A stretch of DNA of 22,146 bases, from NCBI GenBank assembly GCA_905397405.1, contig CAJPVJ010000357.1, forward strand, positions 1-22,146, written 5' to 3'. Below, piece after piece: positions 1 to 8,899 of the stretch. The position numbers were made by a program, and so were the translations under genes. This DNA comes from Oppiella nova. Its lineage: Eukaryota; Arthropoda; Arachnida; Sarcoptiformes; Oppiidae. Under the pieces are notes generated by a model. That model was not told the origin of the DNA and did not search any database. It saw nothing but the letters and a program-made list of their open reading frames with translations. Each line of letters begins with the position of its first letter. Within the stretch, counting starts at the first letter, position 1.

Positions 1-252
1 TCTGGCACTGTAGACAACATATAATTTAGAAAATGATGTATTTCTTAATGGTTTAGTAGAGCCGAGCCCTCAACTATGTTCTGCTCGTCTTAACACAACT
101 TGATTTGGGGAAAGCGACTAAACAGACGTCTCCTATACCTCTAGTGAAGGCACTGTTTTCACCTGACTTTTCAAAAAAGTTTTAGCCATAAAAAAGTACA
201 ATAATCAAAGCGCAACATTTTTTGTACTACTTATAATCAGAGTTTATGTTTA

Positions 253-266
253 AGAGAGAGAGAGAG
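253..266. repeat. (AG)7 microsatellite
   Basis: Seven uninterrupted AG units are seen directly. A CT tract follows about 240 bp later, so the two are in opposite orientation. Confidence 0.9.
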
Positions 267-505
267 AATTCTGTGATCGTTGTTACCTATCATATAATAA
301 GCCAATGTTTGGCCAATAAGTAACTTTCAAACAATTCATTTTGTTTAATAAGAGTCTTATCGACAACTGACACAACACTCTCGGATCACTTACACTGTGG
401 TGTAGGCCTAATGGGAACCAGTGGGCCAACCATTCTATTCTCTTTCGCTAAATTTACAGTCATTTTAAATAATACTCTATAATATAATGCATCCAACATT
501 TAAGT

Positions 506-507
<2 letters not shown>

Positions 508-542
<35 letters not shown>
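508..542. repeat. (CT)17 microsatellite
   Basis: About 17 uninterrupted CT units in non-coding DNA. The same motif recurs near 5.1 kb and 13.0 kb. Confidence 0.95.
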
Positions 543-545
<3 letters not shown>

Positions 546-2322
546 CTCCCTTTCTCTTAAGAATAACTCATATTTAGTGATAATATCTTAAGCCCAGCCC
601 TAAAATTCTTTTTCAAAAGTGAAGACCCGCTCTAATATCATATCATATTTAATATCGAATTACAATTTATGGCAAATCTTTACAATAAATTCCACTTGAA
701 TTGAGTGTAATATTTCATTTAATCCATATATTATATTTATTAGTCCTTATAAATCGCTACCAAAAAATTGTTATCAAAAAAATGTACCAAAAATAAAAGA
801 CAACATTAAACTACTGATGATTTTGATGAACCTGTTCTCCAGCAACCGATAAAATCATTTATGAATTTTTAACGATATCTGTATATCATATAATTTATAA
901 ATATTATGTTTAATACAACTTTTACTAAGCGTTGTTTTCACTCTATTATGTGATCAGAATATATTTGATTATATTTGATGGAAATTTAATATTTTCTAAC
1001 AAAAAATATTTACTTTTTCTATTAAATTTATTTTATTTTTTAGTACATAAATAATTAATAACTTCTTTAAAATAGTCCAAAATTATCAAATCTATGACAA
1101 TATCATAAATCAAATAAATAGCAAAAACAATAGTATGTATAAGCCTAAGAAAAGAAGCTTAAAAATATACTTATCGTAGGTACTGTAGTTAACACACTTA
1201 TTATTGAATTAATAATTAAATTTTTTGCACTTTAAAAGACCTGTTTAATCTTACTGTGTATAATACACTGTATATCTCTACTAATTTTAACTACTAATGC
1301 ACTTATAAGCTATTAGAAGATTTTCAATTGATTTGATATTCATCAATTTGCATTTTCCAACTTTAGAAATTTTATCAACATCAATTAGGTTGGTTCCTAA
1401 TGCTATGCAAATGTGGAAACACATTTTAATAAGGTATATTGGTCGCGGATGCCAATTTAGACGTCTAACTTTAAAAATAATTAGTTAAACAATGTTTTTA
1501 ACATTAATTATATTCTGTTTTAAATATACAGATTTTCTGTAATGTCTCAAATAAAACTAACTTTTATTATCTAACTTTATTATAGGTTTAAAATTTGGAC
1601 TCATTATTAAATAATATAGATTTGTTTTATCTATAGATAGAAATTATTGTTTTCATAATTTACTTTAAACGACTTTTGCTTTAAAATTATTGTTTTTATT
1701 ATTAGTTTTGGAGAAATGAATCATAAATGGAAGATATCATACAAAAGACTTCTTAGAAGTTTAGTTCAAAAAACACATTAAGTATTATTATATTTATTAA
1801 ATTACTAAATAAATCCTCATTTAAGTGAAGAATTTGAAGAATAAATATTATACACCATTATATCATAATATCATTGCAATTATGTTTGTATTATATTATC
1901 TCTCATATAATAAACTAATTATATTAGAAATATAAAAGTTATATTCTTATCAATTCATTAATTAAGTCATTCACAATAATTAATTCATTTTTCACTCATT
2001 ATATGTCATGAATTGTTGATTTAATGCGAGTACCCGTCCCTCACACCCTCACCCCTTGTACACCTAAACTCCGTCTAATTATTATTGAATTGTTTGAATG
2101 CATAATCAGTTTGTAATATAATATCAAACAATTCTTATACAGACAATAGGTTCATAAGAAGTGCTGAAATGGCAGTGAATTAGACTCCAGGTATTCATAT
2201 AGGAAAGCTATGGAAAGTCTCAGCCAAATATAATTGAATGAATGTTTGTTACGGCATTGAATGCCATCTATGGGTCGGTGTATAGTGTCATACAATGACT
2301 GCCAGAATATGTGAGACTCATA

Positions 2323-2395
2323 TTGTTTACAGAATATAAGCCATGAATTGAACGCCATTTCAATGCAACCATTGTTTACGACAAGTGTTTACGAC
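2323..2395 (+). promoter_or_regulatory. Cluster of three forkhead-type motifs before NDRG
   Basis: TTGTTTAC occurs at 2323-2330 and 2372-2379, and TGTTTAC again at 2386-2392. The last two lie within a 10-bp direct repeat (2373-2382 and 2386-2395). TTGTTTAC is the known FOXO/DAF-16 type element. The cluster ends 70 bp before the NDRG start codon. An inverted CCAAT box (ATTGG, 2426-2430) lies between. Motif matches are seen; function is inferred, and single copies also occur elsewhere in this AT-rich DNA (for example near 4598). Confidence 0.4.
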
Positions 2396-2464
2396 TTAAT
2401 GATTATATTGACGATGATTGTCACCATTGGTTAGTCTTATCAGTGATAGTGGTTGTAGTGAGCG

Positions 2465-4269
2465 ATGGATATGTCGTCAATAGAGCTGTTGAACGTGGAG
2501 TCGGTGTCACCACTGATGCGGTCGCTGCACAAGACGGATGAGCTGTACGGCGAGGAGCGGGTGGACACCCCGTGGGGACAGTTGTGTGTCTTGCATCAGG
2601 GCATGGATGTGAGTCTCGGCAAACCGGTGATCCTCACGTACCACGACTTGGGCCTCAACACAGTGTCCAACTTCCAGGCCTTCTTCAACTTCATGGACAT
2701 AAAGCTGTTGTTGCAGTCCTTCTGCGTCTTCCACGTGACGGCGCCGGGAATGGAGGACAACGCGCCCCCCCTTCCCGACAACTATGTCTACCCAACCCTC
2801 GACCAAATGGCACAACAGATCCAATCGGTGTGCAAACACTACAGCATTAAGACATTCATCGGTTTCGGAGTGAGTCTTATGTCTTGTAATTGCTTACAAA
2901 CCACTTATTAATTGCAATGAAAATATTTTGTCAATAATTACTTCAACTCTTATCTAATGATTAAAATGAGATATTTGTTGACCAAATATCTCGAGACAGG
3001 CATTAAGTATATATATAATTAGATGTCTAACAAGTGGTAAACGTTTGCATGAATGCGTCCATTGATTGCAGAATTGATTTAATGATATGAAGAGAGCGAG
3101 GAATTTAAAGCCCAATAAAATGCAAATCATTTTCAATGCAATTCAATGGCATAGATATGGAGAGATATAGAGATGATTGTCTCATTTGAATTGAAAATCA
3201 ATTGAAATCTCTTTCTCACATTTATTATTAAAACTTGTTTTAATGTCCTTTCGTTTGCAACCTATAATTAAAGTTAATATCAAGTATTTAATGCATAAAA
3301 ATATAAATAATTTTTTTCAATATATGATTAGTGAATAATAAATCGATTAGTTTGTGGCAACATTTTCTAACATAACAGTCATTCACATTAAATGCACTCA
3401 AATTATTGGCAAAGCATTTGAGTGTAATTTTATCATGTAATAACAATTGATTAATACCTGTATTATACCTGTACTTAACTATTGTTATGCACCCAAACTA
3501 TCTGTACCTATAGGTAGGCGCCGGCGCCAACATTCTGTGCCGTTTTGCACTCAATAGTCCCGATGTAGTGGACGGTCTGTTTCTGATAAACCCGACGTCA
3601 ACCCAGTCCTCGTGGAGTGAATGGCTGTTCCAGAAGCTGAATGTGTATTACTTGGGCTCCGGGAACAACAACAACGGTGCGAGTGTGAGCCCCTTCCCGG
3701 TGACGACACAGAACTACCTAATGTGGCACCACTTCGGCAAACAGACGGAGGACCGGAACCGCGATTTGGTGGAGACGTATCGCACCTACTTCTCCGGTCG
3801 ATCGATGAATGCCCGCAATCTGTCGCTGTTTATCGACTCGTATATAAAGCGCACGGATTTGGGTATCGCTCGCGGAGACAAAGAGCGCTCATTCAAGTGC
3901 TCAGTGCTCGTGCTGTGCGGCGCCCTCTCGCCCCACGTGGACGACACGGTCACTATGAACGGACGGCTCGACCCCTCCAACAGCACTTGGATGAAGCTGT
4001 CGGACTGCGCGATGGTTCTCGAGGAACAGCCGGGCAAAGTGTCCGAGGCGTTCCGTCTCTTCCTACAGGGCTTGGGCTACGCTCTGACCGCTTATGAGAG
4101 AAGGCGTTCATCCCTTCGCAAAATGAGTCTCTCGAGTGACAGCGGAGATGCCATTAATGGCAACACTTTGAATGGTCTGAATGGCTCCGACAGTCGCAAG
4201 AATTCCATCGATGAGGAGTCCACCGAAGGGGGCGTTCACATCGTCGAGAATCCTATCGCTAACCGCTAG
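2465..4269 (+). CDS. NDRG: NDRG-family protein (MESK2-like), two coding exons
   Basis: N-myc downstream-regulated family protein with a non-catalytic alpha/beta-hydrolase fold. The family acts in stress response, differentiation and membrane trafficking. Coding exons are 2465-2869 and 3514-4269, joined in phase 0 over a 644-nt intron (donor GTGAGT, acceptor CTATAG), giving 386 residues. Exon 1 reads through the family's early core (YHDLGLN, residues about 59-65). Exon 2 opens with VGAGANILCRFAL, where true hydrolases have a GxSxG nucleophile elbow; no Ser is present, as is normal for NDRG. LFLQGLGY closes the fold. The tail is Ser/Arg-rich (ERRRSSLRKMSLSS) and resembles the kinase-target tail of NDRG1. 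The start is the first ATG of the open frame, with G at -3 and G at +4. Which paralogue it matches is not resolved. Confidence 0.93.
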
Positions 4270-5073
4270 ACAGCTCTCCACAGCTATACCTCCATAATGA
4301 CACGGATTTGCAACGAATAGATCTAATGATTAGATTTAATGGTTTGCCTCTCAATAACCATATAATCGTAACCATATAATCACAATATATTTGTGTTCCA
4401 TATATACCTATATCTCAATTAAACGGTTGACTCAAACCTTTATGAATACTAGAGTAGAGAATTTCATTTAATGAATATTATTTGAAATGAGATAAAACTT
4501 ACTTAAGAAGAATCTAATGCTCTGTAGTGTTGAGTCTATTAATAATATGCAGTTGTGCTGCAAATATATTATTCAAGATTTACTCTAAAGTATAATTTTG
4601 TTTACTTTCATGTAAAACAAGGATACGATTGAAGAGAAAGTAATTTTTTATCGCAAAAGATTTTTACTGAATGAATATATCAGAGAATTTTTGTATGATT
4701 TGATAAATATATGCATTTTTGGTACAGAATTTGAACTACGATTTTATATTTATGTGAGTAATGTATTCCGGTTGTCGTTCCCCTCAATTAAATGATTACT
4801 TAAGGCTAGTCCAGTGTTTAACTTTCATTTGTAATGAATGTTTGAACAAAGGGTAAGGAATCAGTATATTGTAAATCTCTTGCAATATATATCAAACACT
4901 AATTTCTTATTTATTATTTGCAATATTTGTGTATTCATTCTGAATATACTGTAAATGCTCATCCATTGACTGCATTGTATTTAATGATATTTAATTATAA
5001 TATTCAATAAACTGAACCAACATTAACTCCAAACATATATTTGTGTCTCAATTATCTGTTGCAATGCAATGGC

Positions 5074-5113
<40 letters not shown>

Positions 5114-5308
5114 GACCACATTTTCAATGCAATAATAGACACAATACAGTACATGACATACAAACTCATTGGCATTCACCGAAAGTGGTCATCCAGTTGT
5201 CCACTACAGTAATACAATGACTAGTGTTTGCCAACAGATGTCTCTCTGCGTGCAGTGCTGTCTGACACGAGTTTTTGGTAAACAAAATGATTGCATTTGA
5301 TTTGAATG
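4270..5308. other. NDRG 3' region and spacer before MRPL15
   Basis: No further coding exon is seen. Two candidate poly(A) signals follow the NDRG stop: ATTAAA at 4418-4423 and AATAAA at 5006-5011. A CT microsatellite lies at 5079-5110. The rest is AT-rich. Confidence 0.5.
5079..5110. repeat. (CT)16 microsatellite
   Basis: Sixteen perfect CT units between the NDRG 3' region and the MRPL15 promoter. Confidence 0.95.
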
Positions 5309-5309
5309 A

Positions 5310-5372
5310 CCAATAGTTTGGACTTTGAATACCGGGCTATAGTGCGGACCAATCGGTTGACCAATCGGTTGA
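5310..5372 (+). promoter_or_regulatory. Three CCAAT boxes, two in a 12-bp tandem repeat, before MRPL15
   Basis: CCAAT is present at 5310-5314, 5349-5353 and 5361-5365. The last two are inside an exact tandem duplication of 12 bp (5349-5360 and 5361-5372). The repeat ends 18 bp before the MRPL15 ATG. CCAAT is the NF-Y core motif; use as a proximal promoter is inferred from position. Confidence 0.45.
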
Positions 5373-5390
5373 TCATTGACTGCAATAGCG

Positions 5391-6441
5391 ATGAGTAGTC
5401 CGACTGAGAAGGCGTTGCATTTGTTGCGATACTTACCGCGTGTTTCGCTCAACAATTTGTCACCAAATCCTTACTTCAAGAAAAAGGTAACTAATTATCT
5501 GTCATATGATGAGCACTAATGTGTGGATGTGTTAGACGTATAAAGTGGGACAATACAGACCACGAGAGAAGATCAACAAAAGCAATAGAGAGAGACTGCG
5601 CTTCTGGCCGGTCGGCTATGAGGGCGGACGCGTCCCCTTCTATCTCAAGATACCCATCGAGGAGTACTACAAGAACCACAAGTCAGTTGACAATACATGC
5701 ACTCCATGTCACCACTCATTCACTCATTGAATGCATGTCATTATGATATGACCGGACAGGTATCGGCGCCAATACCCGCCCCTCACTTTGTTTCAGTTGC
5801 AGCTCATGATTGACAACAAAGCCATTGATCCCGAAGAGCCCATCGACTTGACGAGCCTTTGCAACACTAACTTCTATCGCATTGATCCCCGATTTAATCA
5901 CTTTGGCGTCCATTTGACTGACGAGGGATGCAATGAATTCAGAGCTAAAGTCAATATTGAAGTCCAATACGCGAGGGAACCGGTGATCGCCGCCATCGAG
6001 AGGAACGGAGGAGTCATTACCGCCGCTTACTATGACATCAATAGTGTTATAGCTCTTCACAGACCAATGGATTTCTTCCAAAAAGGTTTCAATTCTTATG
6101 TCTATTTCCACGTTATCTTCACTCAATCCCTCATTTCATGCAAATCAGGTGAACCCATACCTAAGCGAATGCTTCCCACGGAAGACGCCGTCGAATACTA
6201 TACGGACCCCAAAAACAGGGGTTATTTGGCTGACCCTCAGAAGGTTGAGGAGGAGAGACAGATATTGGCCCAAAAGTATGGCTACAAACTGCCCGATCAT
6301 TCACGCGATCCGATAATGAATATACGCAAAGATCCGCGTCAAGTGTTCTTTGGCTTAGAGCCCGGTTGGGTCGTCAACCTCAGGGACCGACAGATACTTC
6401 GGCCAACAGATCCAGACCTCAACCAATATTATAGAGACTAA
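5391..6441 (+). CDS. MRPL15: Large ribosomal subunit protein uL15m, mitochondrial (MRPL15), four exons
   Basis: Structural protein of the mitochondrial large ribosomal subunit. Exons are 5391-5486, 5536-5681, 5760-6085 and 6149-6441 (96+146+326+293 nt), giving 286 residues, close to the human protein. Introns are 49, 78 and 63 nt, all GT-AG. Family landmarks appear in order: an N-terminal LLRYLPRVSLNNL segment, VGYEGGRVPFYLKIP, YRRQYPPLTL, KVNIEVQ, IAAIERNGGV, IPKRMLP, KNRGYLADP, and near the end RKDPRQVFFGLEPGWVVN. The start is the only ATG giving the conserved N-terminus. Relative to the human protein, the basic Gly/Arg-rich loop after residue 32 is much shorter. Intron 3 keeps the frame open. 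The gene is convergent with PITHD1, with 126 nt between the stop codons. Confidence 0.96.
6086..6148 (+). other. Stop-free in-frame intron of MRPL15 (intron 3)
   Basis: This GT-AG intron is 63 nt, a multiple of three, and contains no in-frame stop. If kept it would add 21 residues between FFQKG and EPIPKRM. Those motifs are contiguous in the human protein (FFLRG-QPIPKRM), which is why I call it an intron. Confidence 0.85.
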
Positions 6442-6567
6442 TCGCTTTAATTGTCACATTATATCATAGTAACAAAATTAACAAAACATTTAATTAAAAG
6501 CATTACATTAGTTATACCGACAATTAAGATAATTAAAAAATGATTGTTTCCCAAAATGAGTCCAATT

Positions 6568-7539
6568 TTAATGTATTTGTTGTGGAACTGTGTCTTTGAT
6601 ATCGGTCTTGCATTCAGCCGGGTTTGGGGCCAACTCATAGTTGGCAATCAAAACTGCTTCTCTCTGTGTCTGAAAGCGAATAATGCAATCAATTAATGGT
6701 AGACTATATCAGTATTGATCTCAAGAATGGATACATACAGCTGTGAATTCTCCTCTAAGGCCAATGTAATAGACTTTTGTGGTCTCATTACCGAAATTCT
6801 TGGGAATATGAATCGTCAAGTGATGGACGGATGAAAATTTGACAATTCTTTGCAATTAAGATAATCACAAAATCAAGACTTATTTTGAAAACAAAGCCTT
6901 CAGTTATTTACTTAATAATGTACTCAAGAGTGCCATTCATATCACGCATTGTCTCGAACTCCTGGTCCGCCTCGACGTTCACGTCATCGAAGTTCATATT
7001 CGGACGGTTTTTGTACCTAATATTCAAATCACAATTCAAACCAATTATCACTTATTGTGTTATCAAACAAATTGTCAAATAAAGTGAAATACAATCGTAT
7101 TCTCGAGGGATGGGACTCGTCTTCACCGCCAATAACGATAAGACCTTTAAGTTTGACATTTCCGGTGAATCTGTGGACCATTTAACAGACAATTAGATCT
7201 CATATAGTGGTCACCAAATGGTGTTAACACTAACGGTATCTTAAAGAGTAGTTCTTCATCGCAATCGCTCTCAACAAACTAAACATACCATCAAATGGAC
7301 ATTGGTTAGCAAAATAGCAAATCATAATCTCTAAGACAAGTGAAGACCTGTTCAAAGTTGAGTCTCTGATCCCATGGCTTGAAGACCAGTCTTCCGGAGC
7401 CTTCGACGGCTTCATTGAGACACTCGATGCGATCGGAGTCTATTCGGGTGTAAAGACTGTATAAAACGCCCAAATCTTCGGTATTATTGATGGATTGGTG
7501 GCCTTCGCACTCGTGGTCGCAGCAATGATTGCCAGACAT
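6568..7539 (-). CDS. PITHD1: PITH domain-containing protein 1, six exons
   Basis: Small PITH-domain protein, the domain also found in thioredoxin-like protein 1 where it binds the proteasome. Exons on the minus strand, in order, are 7539-7348, 7278-7235, 7170-7093, 7016-6912, 6847-6739 and 6669-6568. They sum to 630 nt and 209 residues with consistent phases; introns are 55-80 nt, all GT-AG. The N-terminus is Cys/His-rich (MSGNHCCDHECEGH). Then come LYTRIDSDRIECLNE, GSGRLVFKPW, the PITH core with FTGNVKLKGLIVIGG and RIRLYKNRP, HHLTIHIPKNFG, VYYIGLRGEF and the terminal NYELAPNPAE. Each matches the human protein in order. At exon 4 the donor GTAAAT was chosen over the upstream GTACAT because it restores LEYIIK in register with human LEYATK. 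It shares a 237-bp divergent spacer with NTHL1. Confidence 0.94.
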
Positions 7540-7776
7540 TATCACCAAAAAGGGATCACTTCTTGTAGTGCGTGAATGAAATGCTTCACCAAATCATTTG
7601 ACAAATAATTTTGACTCAAAAATAAAAGTCATTCAAACAAATGAGTCGTTCATTGATTCAGTGATCGTTTGTCACAATATTTATGAACTGAAAAACAGCT
7701 GAAAACTGAACACAACTTTTGAATGGACTTTAAGTTTGCGATCAGCTTTTGGTGACAATTATATACCATTTGTTGA
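7540..7776. promoter_or_regulatory. Shared divergent spacer between PITHD1 and NTHL1
   Basis: Only 237 bp separate the two divergent start codons, so promoters of both genes probably lie here. No TATA box stands out. The call rests on geometry alone. Confidence 0.55.
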
Positions 7777-8784
7777 ATGATTCACACATTGAATGCAATT
7801 ATCATTAGATCACTGAACATGTCTACAAGAGTTAGCACAAGATCTCAGTCTAGATCCAAGTCGGCCACAACTTTGGCCACAACTTCTGCCTATTTCGCCA
7901 CAAAGGCATCAAATGAGTCAAAGACACCACCGATTGTCACAAGCAAACCAAAGCGAAGACAACCGCAAAAGAAACTGAAGTCTGAATCGCAAGAGTTGGA
8001 CACAAAGTCTTCAGACGAGTCGTCCGAAGAGTCTGAAGCGAAGGCTTCAAAGAAGTTGTCAAAGGAGTCGTCAAAGAAGTCGTCAAACCCTGTGTTTGAG
8101 CCCAAGAATTGGAAAGAAATATTGGAAAACATCCGTAAAATGCGAGACAAAAGGGATGCAGTGGTGGACAGTATGGGCGCTGAGAAGACATTTGATGAAA
8201 GTGAAGGCAACCCTAAAGACAAACGTTTCCAAGTGTTGGTGTCTCTCATGCTTTCGAGTCAAACCAGAGATGAGATGACATATAAGACAATGCAATCGCT
8301 TCGAGAGTACGGACTGACTGTCAGTCATATCATCGACACGAGTGAAGAGGATCTCTCGGAAATGATTCGTTCCGTCAGTTTCTATCGAAATAAGACTAAA
8401 TTCATTAAACAAACGGCTCTTATACTAAGGGATCAGTTTGACGGCGATATCCCGTCAACAGTGGAGGGACTGTTGAGTCTGCCGGGCGTCGGGCCTAAGA
8501 TGACTCACTTGGCTATGAAGATAGCTTGGGATCAATTGACTGGCATTGCGGTCGACACTCATGTCCATCGTATCTGCAATCGACTCAAATGGACGGATAC
8601 TAAAAGTCCGGAACAAACAGAGAAACAATTGGAGCAGTGGTTACCCAAAGATCACTGGGAAGACTTCAACCTCTTGGTGGTTGGATTCGGACAAACCATT
8701 TGCTCTGCAGTTAAGCCTAAATGTGGCCAATGTTTGAACCAAAAGTTATGTCCGTTTTTCAAGTCACAGAAGTATGAGTTTTAG
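7777..8784 (+). CDS. NTHL1: Endonuclease III-like DNA glycosylase/AP lyase (NTHL1), single exon
   Basis: Bifunctional glycosylase that removes oxidised pyrimidines and nicks abasic sites in base-excision repair, in nucleus and mitochondria. The frame codes 335 residues. Residues about 1-110 form a low-complexity Ser/Lys/Arg/Glu region with a KPKRRQPQKK nuclear-signal-like stretch. The glycosylase core follows. The helix-hairpin-helix is LLSLPGVGPK, with the catalytic Lys at 241. The catalytic Asp is D260 in VDTHVHRICNRL. The iron-sulphur loop Cys309-X6-Cys316-X2-Cys319-X5-Cys325 is intact, so all key residues are present. ATGs lie at 7777 and 7819 (Met15). The first adds MIHTLNAIIIRSLN, which makes the N-terminus look like a mitochondrial presequence. 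It is intronless. AATAAA at 8894-8899 is a likely poly(A) signal. Confidence 0.96.
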   Translation: MIHTLNAIIIRSLNMSTRVSTRSQSRSKSATTLATTSAYFATKASNESKTPPIVTSKPKRRQPQKKLKSESQELDTKSSDESSEESEAKASKKLSKESSKKSSNPVFEPKNWKEILENIRKMRDKRDAVVDSMGAEKTFDESEGNPKDKRFQVLVSLMLSSQTRDEMTYKTMQSLREYGLTVSHIIDTSEEDLSEMIRSVSFYRNKTKFIKQTALILRDQFDGDIPSTVEGLLSLPGVGPKMTHLAMKIAWDQLTGIAVDTHVHRICNRLKWTDTKSPEQTEKQLEQWLPKDHWEDFNLLVVGFGQTICSAVKPKCGQCLNQKLCPFFKSQKYEF

Positions 8785-8893
8785 CATTTGTTTTGTTTGA
8801 ATTTGTCTTTTAATTATCGATATAAATATAACCGCAATATTCATTTGAATCGTGCAATCATTATATTTTCTGTTCATTGATATGTTGTTTTAA

Positions 8894-8899
8894 AATAAA
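8894..8899 (+). promoter_or_regulatory. Poly(A) signal for NTHL1
   Basis: Canonical AATAAA 110 nt after the NTHL1 stop codon. Confidence 0.55.

Larger units (their letters stand above)
1..2322. other. AT-rich intergenic stretch, no gene seen
   Basis: I see no coding exon I can support here on either strand. The DNA is strongly AT-rich with stop codons in all frames. It holds a short (AG)7 run, a long CT microsatellite and a slightly GC-richer patch at roughly 370-440. The last part leads into the NDRG promoter. Confidence 0.6.

Noticed and set aside
2507-2839. Long antisense and alternative frames over NDRG exon 1
   Set aside because: Shadows of the GC-richer coding exon; no start context, no family match.
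3514-3560. Loss of the hydrolase nucleophile in NDRG as a novelty
   Set aside because: The absent Ser in the GxSxG position is a normal property of the NDRG family, not a defect of this gene.
6907-6918. Upstream donor GTACAT for PITHD1 exon 4
   Set aside because: It keeps the frame but deletes residues; the GTAAAT donor a few bases on restores LEYIIKIVKFSS in exact register with the human protein.
7540-7548. Three-residue upstream extension of PITHD1 (MVI)
   Set aside because: It depends on a TTG start; the ATG at 7539 gives the family-like N-terminus.
7890-8412. Antisense frames over NTHL1
   Set aside because: Low-complexity Ser/Asp/Phe translations caused by the Lys/Ser-rich N-terminus on the other strand.
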